Below, piece by piece: positions 12,201 through 22,409 of a stretch of DNA of 64,000 nucleotides (the first letter of the stretch is position 1; the number at the start of each line of letters is the position of its first letter). A program made the position numbers and the translations under genes. A model generated the notes under the pieces. The model made no database searches and was not told where the DNA came from. It worked only from the letters and a program-made list of their open reading frames with translations. The stretch comes from Cymodocea nodosa (taxonomy: Eukaryota; Streptophyta; Magnoliopsida; Alismatales; Cymodoceaceae), in contig CM072339.1 in assembly GCA_036874045.1 (NCBI GenBank), forward strand, positions 6,517,501-6,581,500, given 5' to 3'.

Positions 12201-12635
12201 TAGTTTTCCATTTTCCAATGATTCTTCTCTTTGCTGCAATATGCCTTGTACACTTGTAGTCAGTCCAAAATATTCTAATGTCTTCTTCTTTTTTCAACTA
12301 TATGTCTATAGTGTTTCTAGTTGTTCAGGAGGTTCTAAAGTTTTCTTAATTTCTCCTATTAAAGGCATCTATGGTCTTGATGGTCCTTCACCATGATGCC
12401 TAGGTTGCAACAATGGAATATAGAGTTTTAAGCTCTCAACCTCTACCATTTTTAGTTGATAAACTTTTTGTCCTTCACTTCAAAGGCCCATTTTCCAAAT
12501 GGCAATTTTCTGTTCATCAATAAATTGTTGAATGTCATTGATCTCATTTTCTATCTTTTGAAGTTCCATCTCTCTTTTTTGCAATTTTGTCATTCTACCA
12601 CATCCTCATCCACATCCTGACATTGTCGATTAATC
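9280..12635 (-). pseudogene. Env-position ORF of Sirevirus D, interrupted by B2
   Basis: Between the RNase H end and the 3' LTR, on the coding strand, is a long degenerate coding region. It starts near 12630 with a lysine- and glutamate-rich helical stretch, passes an acidic part at 11900-12100 with many D and I residues, and continues on the far side of the inserted B2 LTR to about 9300. Parts resemble the corresponding ORF in C1. I see no clear signal peptide or fusion peptide, so 'env-position' describes place, not proven function. It is broken. Confidence 0.5.
9690..11424 (-). repeat. B2, solo LTR of Sirevirus B
   Basis: This is a complete LTR-like unit of 1735 bases with TGTTAG at its 5' end (11424, minus strand) and GATCCTTTCA at its 3' end. 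It is flanked by GTCTT (9685-9689) and ATCTT (11425-11429), a likely 5-bp target duplication with one change. No internal region adjoins it, so it is a solo LTR left by LTR-LTR recombination. Inverted boxes fill 10620-11240, and GACACGTGTC lies at 10986-10995. It forms an inverted pair with B1. Confidence 0.8.
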
Positions 12636-12639
12636 TTCG

Positions 12640-13514
12640 CTGTACACTGTAGAACTTAGTAGAAGTAAAGATTGTGAAACTAGGATTCTACCAAGGTAGA
12701 AACACAAAAGGTTGTCAGTAAAACATTTAAAACTCTTCGAGTTTATAAACGGATAAACGAATTCAATCATTGAAATCATAAATATAAGATTCATTACTGA
12801 TAAATAACTCGAATGCTTGCAATAACTGTACGAGTTTTACAACCGACAACAGCAGAATACTTAGCGTAATTGTTCGTGTAAAGAAAATAACTACTTGCTA
12901 AGTAAAAATGAGAAAACTTGAAGACTTATGATAACTATTCGAGTTTTTTGAGTAATAGAGCACATTATACGACAAACTAGAATAGTTATTGCCATAGTTT
13001 AAGTCTTTCAAAAAAAATATAATAATATTAAGTTAACTGTTCGAGTTTCTTGGATAGATATGCGTAAAAGTCGAAGACTTAAGCATAATTGTTCGAGTTT
13101 CAACATGAGACATAATAAAGTAATGAAATTCAACACGTGCATAATTCTAACTTAAGGAGTTCAGATATTTCGGATACTTACGAATCTAACTATCCGATGC
13201 TCAGATGTATTTCGAACAGTTACCAGATAACTTACTGAACATTCACTTAAGGTATGCATTAAGGCTTCAACACGTGTACTTCAGGAAATAATAAAATATT
13301 CTTTTAATCGTTTAAAACATAACTGTCTGGTATATACAATATAACTTTCTGAAATAATAGAAAATTTAGATACTTAAGAACTAAAAAGCCTGTATTTCAT
13401 CGATAGTTCAAAAATGTACTTAATTAATGTTAATTTCCTAAAATTATGTAGATTCTTTCATTAAGGCATGTAATAGTGCAATTATAACATAATGGCTTAA
13501 TTCTCCTATGATAA
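12640..13514 (-). repeat. Inverted-box cluster upstream of the D env-position ORF, partly Athila LTR-like
   Basis: This non-coding block sits just 5' of the env-position ORF on the coding strand. From 12690 to 13120 it holds boxes of the form CTCGAATAGTTA / TAACTGTTCGAG. From about 13130 to 13512 it matches the first part of the Athila LTR (compare 7020-7560), including the GCACTATTATATGC-like stretch and ATAATGGCTTAATTCTC, but lacks the outermost ~65 bases. Extra boxes near env are a known trait of env-bearing Sireviruses; the Athila similarity is not. Confidence 0.6.
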
Positions 13515-13518
13515 ATTG

Positions 13519-13529
13519 CTCCCCCTACA
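13519..13529 (-). promoter_or_regulatory. Polypurine-tract-like motif between pol and env-position ORF (D)
   Basis: The minus strand reads TGTAGGGGGAG. The identical 11-mer occurs at the equivalent place in C1 (29714-29724). It lies directly upstream of the box cluster, as a polypurine tract would before an LTR. Confidence 0.5.
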
Positions 13530-13552
13530 TAAATGTAGTCTAGAGAATCTAT

Positions 13553-13712
13553 GGTGTACTTAATATTAGGTTGCCAAGCCCTAATAGATTTGTCATTAAA
13601 GTTCAAGATTAGTTGACTTAGGTTGGTTGCTAAGCCTTAAATAGATTTGTCATTTAAGTTCAAAATCTAGTGTACTTAAACTAGGTTGCGAAGCCCTAAA
13701 TAGATTTGAGTC
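13553..13712. repeat. Three imperfect tandem units of about 57 bp
   Basis: The core GGTTGCnAAGCCnTAAATAGATTTG recurs with GGTTGC at 13569, 13625 and 13684, so the spacing is 56 and 59 bases. The units lie in the Sirevirus D spacer between the RNase H end and the box cluster. No coding potential was seen. Confidence 0.75.
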
Positions 13713-14650
13713 TCTCTACCTTTTTTTTAAAATTTAAATAGAGAAATAAGTAGTATATTTAACAATTTAGACTTTCTGGCTTTTATCTTATTCAGTTTAC
13801 AAAAGAAAATTCATAGAGATATACCTTCAAGTAACTTAAAAGAATTCAATAATGAGTACACGAACTTAAGAAAATAAATGCATTACATTATGTGTAAAGA
13901 ATAGATAATAACAAAGAAAAATAACAAAAATTATATGCATAGATTATGGAAAAATTGTTATAACACCTGTAAAATAAATTAAGTTTGAGTGCATTGTCCC
14001 CTTTTTTTTTTATATTCATATATATATATATATACTTTATGTATTACCTCCGTCAACATCATCTTTTTATGTGATCACAATCCCTTGCTTAGGGGATAGA
14101 TAATCAGTTACTAAATGATAAGTGAGAATAGGTACCTTTTTTTTTTTTTAAATAGAATCTGAATTACTTGTAAAATGAGTTTTCAGTCAGCATATCCCAA
14201 ACCAGTTGGTTCAAGTGACTAAGGTTTAAGATCCCCCAACGGACTTAATTACTCAAGCAATTGCAAACAAACAATAAAACAAGACAGTAAATTGAATAAG
14301 AGACAATCGCAAGATTTAATTTTTCTAACAATATGTTAATAACTTTCCTTTAATAAATGGTACATATTTTCTATGTATTTTTCAGTTAAAATCTCTATAA
14401 TGGCGTATACATAAGTAACAAAAATACAGTTGGCACTCATATTGAATCAAATTAACTTTCCTTAAGTAACCTTTTTTGAATTTTTCTTAAATAAATTGAC
14501 TTCAATAAAAATCAGAATTTCATAAATTCTTAACTACTAGTAAATAGTAATTCTAAAATAGATATTTTGAGTTTGTTTTTTTTTTTAATAAAGAAATTAA
14601 CTTCTAAAGCTATTTTATAACAAACAAAAATGTTATGCAATGAATAGGAC
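13713..14650 (-). other. Pol-to-env spacer of Sirevirus D
   Basis: This is very AT-rich sequence with poly-T and TA runs (around 13995-14035 and 14130-14150). A stretch near 14210-14250 resembles the matching spacer of C1 near 30170. I see no gene in it. Confidence 0.6.
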
Positions 14651-14852
14651 AATTTAAACATCAAATAACCTACAAATACCAAGTTCTAATCGTAATTTTG
14701 AAAAAGTATTCTCATCTAAGGGTTTTGTAAATAGATTTGCTAATTGTTCTATGGTAGGAACAAAATTTAATACTATTTCTCCTTTTATAACATTATCCCT
14801 TAGAAAATGATGTCGAACTTCTATATGTTTAGCTTGTGAATGTAAAACAGGA
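14650..14852 (-). pseudogene. RNase H C-terminal tail of Sirevirus D
   Basis: The minus strand encodes the end of copia RNase H: SQAKHIEVRHHFLRD, a run ending QLANLFTKPLDENTF and LGICRL. These motifs are shared with the C1 and F elements. A B-type LTR fragment adjoins it at 14853. Confidence 0.8.
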
Positions 14853-15124
14853 TTTGAAAGGATCGAATGGTACACTAGGGGGGGTGAATAGTGTCCTAAT
14901 AAAGTTTATTTTGCATTTAAAAACTTCAGAAGCTATTAACACTAATAAACCCAGATTAATTGATTTTGGAATTAAAATTTGCAGTGCAGAAAGTAAAGAA
15001 CACAAAGAGATTTATAGTGGTTCCCCAAACTAGGTAGTCCACTCTTCAAGGCCATAACCTCGAGAATTTCACTAAGTGCTTTTAAGGCTAAGTACAAACC
15101 TTAAACAAGTTGCTTTTGCATGCT
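14853..15124 (-). repeat. B3, fragment of a Sirevirus B LTR
   Basis: It starts TGAAAGGATCGAATGG, the 3' terminus of B LTRs, and follows B2 (from 9690) for about 270 bases up to the TTGCTTTTGCA stretch, then stops matching. It lies between the protease part and the RNase H tail of D. Only the 3' end of the LTR is present. Confidence 0.75.
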
Positions 15125-15526
15125 AAATATTAGAAGGAAAATTCAGAATACAAATAGATCATTTCTTATATGTAATGAATAAAATTTCGTTTGTAGACAT
15201 ATCCATAATTTTGCAGGAATCTTTTTCAAAAATTATTCTGTAAAATTTCATTAAAACATGAAAACTCAATAAATTTAAACCTAAGTTTTTTACTAATAAA
15301 ACATTATTTATAAAATATTTTTCAGTTACCTGAACCTTGCTAATCCCAAGGATATTTGTTTTGCTTTTATTTCCAAAGGTAACTTGTCCATTCTTGGTCT
15401 TTGTTACTTTTGTAAGTAATCATATATCTCCAGTCATGTGACTGGATGCTCCACTATCCATTATCCATTTTGATTTGTGTACCTACAAAATAGTTAAGAA
15501 GAGATTTTATCTCTTGGAACCTGTTT
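15125..15526 (-). pseudogene. Protease and pre-integrase part of Sirevirus D
   Basis: The minus strand encodes a copia aspartic protease motif (WIMDSGASSHMTGD, about 15430-15475), followed by a FGNKSK-type beta stretch, LGLNLLS and a pre-integrase part near 15140-15300. It resembles the equivalent region of C1 (32950-33400). The Athila solo LTR separates it from gag. Confidence 0.75.
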
Positions 15527-15531
15527 AGAAT

Positions 15532-17784
15532 GAAAAAGTGCATAATATTAACGGTTAAATGATGATTAATTGCATAATATTTAGTTTATCATATGAGAAT
15601 TAAGCCATTATGTTATAATTGCACTATTATATGCTTTAATGAAAGAATCTGCATAATTTCAAGGAATTAATGTTAATTAAGTATGATTTTGAACTATCGG
15701 TAAATTATAGGTTGTGAAATTCTTAAGTATCCAAATTTTTTGTTATTTCAGAGAGTTATATTGAATGTATCGGACAATTATGTTTTAAAGAATATTTTAT
15801 TTCCTGATTTACACATGTTGACACTTGAATACATTTACTTGAGTGGATTTTCGATAAGTTATCTGTTAACTATCCGAAATGCATCTAAGCATCAGATAGT
15901 TAGATTTGTAAATGTCTGAAATATCTCTTTATTATAAAATTGCTTAAGGACACGTGTCATGATTTGGAAGATTGACTTAAGTTATCCTTCGGAAAGTTAT
16001 CTATAACTATTCGAAATGCATCTGGGCATCGAATAGTTAGGTTAGTAAGTATCCGAAATATCTGAACCGTTAAGTTAGATTTATGCACGTGTTGAATTTA
16101 AATGTTTTAGTATATCACGTGAGATGCACATGTTTAACTAGTTAAGATAACATAACTATACGCGTTGAGTTACACGAATACACACTAAGGTAACACGTTA
16201 TGTTAGCAACTTATTTCTTTATTGCACATGTGTTTTTAATGTTTTAAGTTATCACATGTTTTCCATGTGCATTCGGTAATGAAAATCGAAGAGTTAGATA
16301 ACTGTTCGAGTTTTTATACGCATGGATAGATAACTGTTCAAGTTTTTATAAAATGACTAACGAATAGATAAGTTTTCTATGTTCAGTCACGTATTTTGTA
16401 GGTGCAAAAAAAAACTCGAAGAGTTATAGATAAATGTTCGAGTTTTTACAAGACTTAAAGGATAAGTGTTCAACTAAAACGGAGACTAATATGCCACTAT
16501 AGCAGTTGCAAAAATAGGACATACAAAGGAAGACCACGATTACACATATCACGTAGGAATTCACTCGTGGAATGAAGAAGAAATCATCATCGTTGATATG
16601 ATGAAGGAAATCTAACCGATCAATTAAGCGAGAGTAGTTACTACTGTAAGAAATATAAAAGATGTAGAAAAAGTATGTGCAAGGTGTGTTGGAGAACCGC
16701 TCTAATTGCAAGTAGCGTCGGAAGTTCCCTGAAGCTCCACACCAACACCACCATCACCATCACCAACCATCGGAGGTCTGTGAGGATGCTGGCCTGATGT
16801 CGGGTCGATTCCGAGCCAAACACAATGCCTGACAACCATTGTGAGGAGTGATTGCATTGTAGGAAGAGAAGCCATTTTCACCAAGCATTGGTTCATATCT
16901 CAGGAGATCGTAAAGCTTCTAGCCTTGGTTTCGGGTTGATGCCAGTATGCTGAGGAGGAGATCATCTTGCAATTCTAGACTCACGATTCTATATGGAGAA
17001 GAGATAGGATTGTAAGTGATTAAATTTTCAGTGGTGTAATCGCATCGCATGTAATGATGGAAGTTTTTACTATCGATAGAGATTTTTACATTTCACCTTT
17101 CATTCATCTTCAGGAACACATTAAAAACAAAAACACCAAAAACAACTACTTATTTGTGTTTACAGTTTGCATGTAAGTGTTGTATTGTGATTAATGTTAG
17201 TGTTGTTTGTATTGTGAATGTTTTATGTTTGATTGATTTAGAAAATAGGTAATAGTTTTACAGTTTACTGAAATTGATTCGTTCCAGATACTTAAAGATT
17301 TCAATAGTTACTATTTGAAATATCTGAATGTTTGCGTTGCTTAATGATAAATCTAATCTTAGCTAGCATCAAAAAGCTTAATTTACGTTATTTACAATCT
17401 GTGGAATCGCCCAATGGTTGGTTGAATTTCTCTGTAGTTAATAGTATTATTAGACTCGTGGAGTTAATTTAAGTCCACGAGGTGAGTTCGTTGAGTTAGC
17501 CATAACTCCATGAACTAGGTTTGTTGTGTCAACTGTAATTCAACGGAGTGTTTTATTGAACACATAAATTCCAATATAAAAATCAAAACAATACACAATT
17601 TTTAGTCTAACTTTCTCTATGGGATCAACCTGTACTTGCACACAAATACAATATACACTGTGCACTTGCAGTTAAAACACAAATTGGAATTAATAGCTAA
17701 TTCGTGTGAAAGGTTTTTAGTTTGCTTCTAAAAGTAATTATTGGTATAAGCATAAAAACAAAAGTTAACTAAAACATCCAACCA
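15532..17784 (+). repeat. Athila solo LTR with TSD GAACC
   Basis: This unit of 2253 bases starts TGTTTAGAATG and ends CATCCAACCA. It is flanked by the direct repeat GAACC (15527-15531 and 17785-17789), so it is an insertion into Sirevirus D reduced to a solo LTR. It matches the LTR of Athila-A (5407-7619) end to end, except for about 390 extra bases at 16090-16487 that resemble Sirevirus LTRs. Boxes occur at 15840-16080, 16150-16480 and 17450-17550. GACACGTGTC is at 15949-15958. Confidence 0.88.
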
Positions 17785-17789
17785 GAACC

Positions 17790-19775
17790 CATTTTTGAGT
17801 GGGTCCAAGAATTTTAGAGTCATATCAAAATAATCAATATTTTTAGACTTCAACTTATCTATCTTCTGATAATTATTCTTGTGTTTATTTCTCTTATTAT
17901 TATAATTATCAAAAATTTATCTCTATGTAAACCAGAGTTGAAATTTTCATTTCTGACATTATTTGATTGTTGATCCCAATATCCAATATTTTTTAAATAT
18001 AAAGAAAACTGATCAAAAATATTAAAATTCTCAAATGACTAAGCTTGATTTTTTTGAAAATTTCTTTTGAAATTCTTGCATCGTGTGCTATCATTTATAT
18101 GCTGCATTTTATCAATTTGCACATATTTTTCTCCCTTTTTAATCACACATGAAATAGTTTTTCTTTTACTATTCTTAGTACTAGAAATAAAGACATTATT
18201 TTTAGCAGTACCATCATGCAATATATAATTTTCAAAAGATGCATCGTGTAAACCAATACCATGTTTTTCTACATTTGATATTTTACTACTAAGTTCATTT
18301 GTTATAGTTTGACTATTATTCCATTTACTTAATGTAGCCTTTTGATCATAAACCTTAACCTTTAACATATCAATTTCTGAATTTAAATTAGTAATAGTTA
18401 GTTTCAGTTTTTCAATTTCACAGATCATTTTCTTTTTATCAGCAATTAAATTTTCACAATTTGCATGCAATTTTCTTTCTATTGCAATAAACTTTAAAAT
18501 TTCCTATGCATGCTTTTGATTTTCTTCTTTAAATTTATTCAATGTAGAGTTCAGAAAATCAATCTTATTTTCAGAATCATCTAGCATTTTCCTAATGTTC
18601 TTTCCTTCTATTTTTACTTTCTTATTTTTTCTAGCCAGTTTATTGTATTCAATAAGTAATCCATCAAAACTATCAAAATTAGCATTTTGATCAAAGGATA
18701 CTTCACTGGATTTTGCCATGAAGCATACATTTGCCAAATTTTCTTCTGAATCTGATGTTGATGAGGATTCATTGACTAATGTTAAATCCTTTTTTTCTTC
18801 ACTTTGTGAAGTTGAAGAGTCATCCCATGTCACTTTAAGTGCCCTTCTCTTTCTAAATTTCTTATTCCTAAAATTCCTCCTCGAATTCTTCTTATCTTTG
18901 TTGAGAGGACAATCAATTTGAAAGTGACCCAGCCTATTGCACTTGTAGCATATGATTTTGTCTTTCATGAATGACTTCTTCTCCATATCTCTAGATGTCT
19001 TTGCTGATCTAAAGTTCCTGCATTTCTTCAATAGATTTCTAAATTTTCTAGTCAACAACAGTAAATCATCATTAAAATCATTAGTGACTTCTGAGACTTT
19101 ATCAGCCTCAAAAGCCAGATCCCTTCTAGGATTCTTCCCTTTTGGATCTAAATGTTGTACTTCATAGGTTGTTAGATTTCCTATGAGATCATCGAGAGTA
19201 TATGTATTTAAATCTTTGGACTCTTCAAGAGATATTGTCTTTTGAGCCCAAATTTTAGTTAAAGATCTAAGGATCTTTCTTATCAAGTCTTTTTCCTCGA
19301 ATTTCTTGCCTAAAGATTTTAATGAATTTACAATCTCAAGAAAATGGGAAAACATATCAGAGATACATTCATTTTCATGCATTTTAAAAAGCTCATATTT
19401 ATGTACTAACATATTAATCTTAGATTCCTTGACCTGGTTAGTACCTTTGTTGGCAACTTCTAATGCATGCCATATCTCATATGCAGTTTGATATGCAGAA
19501 ACTTTGTTAAATTGATCATGAGATAAAGCACAAAACAAGATGTTTAAACCTTTAGCATTCAATGTCATTCGATCCTTTTCATCAAAAGTCTAAGTATCAT
19601 ATGGAGTCGTAACTAACACTATAAGATTGTTAATTATATGCCATAATTTGAAATCAATTGATTGAAAGAATACTTTCATCTTATATTTCTAGTAGCCATA
19701 ATTGCTACCTTCAAACATAGGAGGATGATTAGTGATCTGTCCTTTAGTCATAACTAAGATTTCAGTATTATCCAT
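17790..19775 (-). pseudogene. Gag region of Sirevirus D
   Basis: The minus strand starts near 19775 with MDNTEILVMTKG followed by a PPMFEGSNYGY motif, the usual start of copia gag. The region 18504-19568 is the UBN2-type gag core (HALEVANKGTNQVKESKINML) with a CCHC knuckle, CYKCNRLGHFQIDCP, near 18890-18950. Downstream, 18039-18470 is a long coiled coil, typical of Sirevirus gag. It codes for the particle shell and RNA-binding protein. It is broken. Confidence 0.85.
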
Positions 19776-19905
19776 TTTAAATAGATGATCCTAAGTAAAT
19801 GACAGGAAAACCTAATTCCTAAATAGAGAAATGAAAGCTTTTCAGATGCTTTGATACTAGATGTAGCAAAGTGTAGACAATCTGACAAGAATTTAGCTCT
19901 GATAC

Positions 19906-19917
19906 CAGTTGTAGGAT
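19906..19917 (-). promoter_or_regulatory. Sirevirus D primer binding site
   Basis: The minus strand reads TGGTATCAGAGC, the classic copia site complementary to initiator Met tRNA. It lies two bases inside the 5' LTR. Confidence 0.9.
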
Positions 19918-19919
19918 CG

Positions 19920-21375
19920 TTGTATCACAAGAGAGGGGGTGAATTGTGTCTTTAGTAATTAAAATTACCAACGAATAAAACAAGAGCACAAAACACTCGT
20001 AAATAAAATTTTGTTCTTTATAAACTTTAAAGAAAGAATTTACAATATCTTTTAGCTCAATTCCCTTCTTGACGGTTTTGATACAGTAATGTCTGATATA
20101 CAATTCAAATAGAAAATGAAGTCCTTATTTAAAACTAATTTCAAATTGTATAAAACTTGATCTTTATGCATGTAGCTCATTTCCTTCTTTTTTCCCAACT
20201 TTTGTATCTCTTCTTCTCCAATTGTCAAATTTTCAGACTTCTTGTGTTTGTAGCTCCTTTCTGAAATTGCTTGGAATTTCAAACTTCTTTTGATGTTGGA
20301 GAATTTTTCTAGATATGAATATTCATACTTGATTTTTTAGTATGGGATCCAAATTGAATATTCAGACTTGATTTTTGAGATTAGGATCCTCATTGAATAT
20401 TCAAACTTGGTTTTTGAGATTGGGATCATCATTGTAACGTAGCTCGTACTCTCTATTAGTAGTCGAACTCTAACTTCATGTTCAGCACGCTCATCCACTT
20501 AATCCACAATCCATAATCCATGTACGAATTTTTTCTTTAATTCAAATTACTATCTTTTTGAATTTCCACTTTCACCACTATCATTTTGAATTTCCACGAT
20601 CTCCACTCGTAGATTCACCGAAACTTTATCTTCATGGAGTTTTTGTAGAATATCTTCTAAGTCTTCGTTTTAGTCAAACACTTATCCTTTAAGTCCTGTA
20701 AAAACTCGAACACTTATCTGTAACTCTTCGAGTTTTTGTACCTGCAAAACACATGACTGAACACAGAAAACTTATTTGTTCATTAGTCCTTTTACAAAAC
20801 TCAAACAGTTATCTATCCATGCGTATAAAAACTCGAACAGTTATCTAACTCTTCAATTTTCATTACCGAACGCACATGGAAAACATGTGACAACTTAAAA
20901 CATTAAAAACACACGTGCAGATAACTTAACTATACGAGTTTTTAACATAAACTCGAACAGTTATCTATCCATGCGTATAAAAACTCGAATAGTTATCTAA
21001 CTCTTCGATTTTCATTAAAGAACGCGCATGGAAAACATGTGACAACTTAAAACATTAAAACACACATGTAGATAACTTAACTATACGAGTTTTTAACATA
21101 ACTCTTCGACTAAATCGAAGCATTAACTATCCGAAAGTTTAACTATTTGAAAATCTAACTATTTGAAAGCTTTAACTATCCGAAAGTTTAACTATTTGAA
21201 AATCTAACTATTTGAAAACTTTAACTATCCAGAAGTTAACTATCCGAAATAAAAATGAAACTTTCCGATAACTTGTCAACATTTAATTACGTGACTATTA
21301 TACTTAGAGAATATTATTTAGACTTATTTTATAAACTTTAATAAAGAATTTATCATCAAAACAAAATTCCTAACA
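19920..21375 (-). repeat. Sirevirus D 5' LTR
   Basis: This LTR of 1456 bases starts TGTTAGGAATTTTG (21375, minus strand) and ends at 19920 with GATCCTACA. Boxes at 20690-21250 take two forms, CTCGAACAGTTA..TAACTCTTCGAG and AACTATCCGAAA. The stretch 20678-20945 is about 90% identical by eye to 16217-16487 of the Athila solo LTR. The outer side falls within an ORF of C2, and the expected target copy is AAGGT (21376-21380). Confidence 0.88.
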
Positions 21376-21660
21376 AAGGTTTATTGCAAATATCCTGCAT
21401 GCCAAATTATTTCAGAGAGTCGAACACAATATGAAAGTCAGCAGAAGTTGTTTATATCCAACTTATGGTCTGTTGAATAGAATTCAAATCAATTGGTTTG
21501 ATGTTTTCATGTCTCAACTAAAGCATATGAGTTCAAAGTTATTTTTTGGTGATGTTGTATGTAAACTCCTTGCAAACCAATTAAATTTATCCGACTGGCC
21601 CACTGAAACTAAAGGCATGAGAGCTTTTAGTGTAAAAGACTTGCAAAGATTCTAAGCCAT
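21376..21660 (+). pseudogene. C-terminal part of the C2 env-position ORF
   Basis: It encodes RSCLYPTYGLLNRIQINWFD and NLSDWPTETKGMRAFSVKDL, closely matching the C1 ORF at 27145-27447 on the opposite strand. A CAA-repeat stretch follows at 21684-21702. Two independent copies in the same place argue that this ORF belongs to the C family. Function is unknown. Confidence 0.7.
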
Positions 21661-22050
21661 GCATCCACCTCAACCTCATCATCAACAACAACAACAACAA
21701 GAATGTACAAAACAGATACAATCGCCTATATAGCCAAGTTATTCAGTTCGAGCAGAACAACAACCCTAGCTACCTCCTTCCCTAGATGATGTGCTTAACG
21801 AAATTAGAAATGATATTAGGCATCTAGGAGATAAAATATATAATGTTATAAGTGATATACTTAGGAGGGATAGATAAATGTCTGTTTGCTTGTTTCTGAA
21901 TACAAAATGTAATGTTTGTATTTATTGTTTGATTATTTGAACAATACATTTTTTCATAAATGGTTCAATTCTTATTTATGTTTACAGAAAGTTTTGCTGT
22001 AAATATGTCTCTCAATTTATATATGGTGTAATCATCTTTTTGATTAATGA

Positions 22051-22409
22051 CAAAAAGGGGGAGAGATGTTATAAATTCAAAAGAAGAAGATGATTGTGAT
22101 TTTAATTGCATATATTATAAAGGGAGATGATATTTAAGTGGTTATTGTAATTTGACAAATGATAATGTAATTTGAAAGATAATTATATGGTTATTAAAAT
22201 TTGAAAGATACTTATGTAATTATTGACATCTGAAAGTTTTATTTCTGAGAGGTGAATTTTACACAAACAATAGAAATAAGCTTAAGTGAACTTAAGTCAA
22301 CAAACTTGTTTGTTGAATTAAAAGTTAACCCAATGAAGGTACTTTGTTGAGTTAAATATATTTCATAATTGATTTAATATAGTTTTGTCATCATCAAAAA
22401 GGGGGAGAT
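22051..22409 (+). promoter_or_regulatory. Two polypurine tracts of C2
   Basis: CAAAAAGGGGGAGAGA lies at 22051-22066 and TCAAAAAGGGGGAGAT at 22394-22409, the latter touching the 3' LTR. Duplicated tracts are a Sirevirus trait. Confidence 0.85.

Larger units (their letters stand above)
9069..21375 (-). mobile_element. Sirevirus D, Ty1/copia, with two solo LTRs inside
   Basis: This is a minus-strand Sirevirus. Its 5' LTR and iMet primer site lie at 19906-21375. Recognisable parts are gag, protease with pre-integrase, an RNase H tail, an env-position ORF, polypurine tracts and the first 141 bases of the 3' LTR. Those 141 bases match the 5' LTR at 136 positions by my count, about 3.5% divergence, so it is fairly young. 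It interrupts the env-position ORF of C2 at 21375/21376, where the C1 copy reads straight through. It carries inserts B2 and an Athila solo LTR plus a B LTR fragment. It is broken in several places. Confidence 0.8.

Noticed and set aside
19906-19917. tRNA gene suggested by tRNA-Met complementarity
   Set aside because: Only the 12-base primer sites of copia elements are present; no cloverleaf or flanking tRNA sequence is seen.
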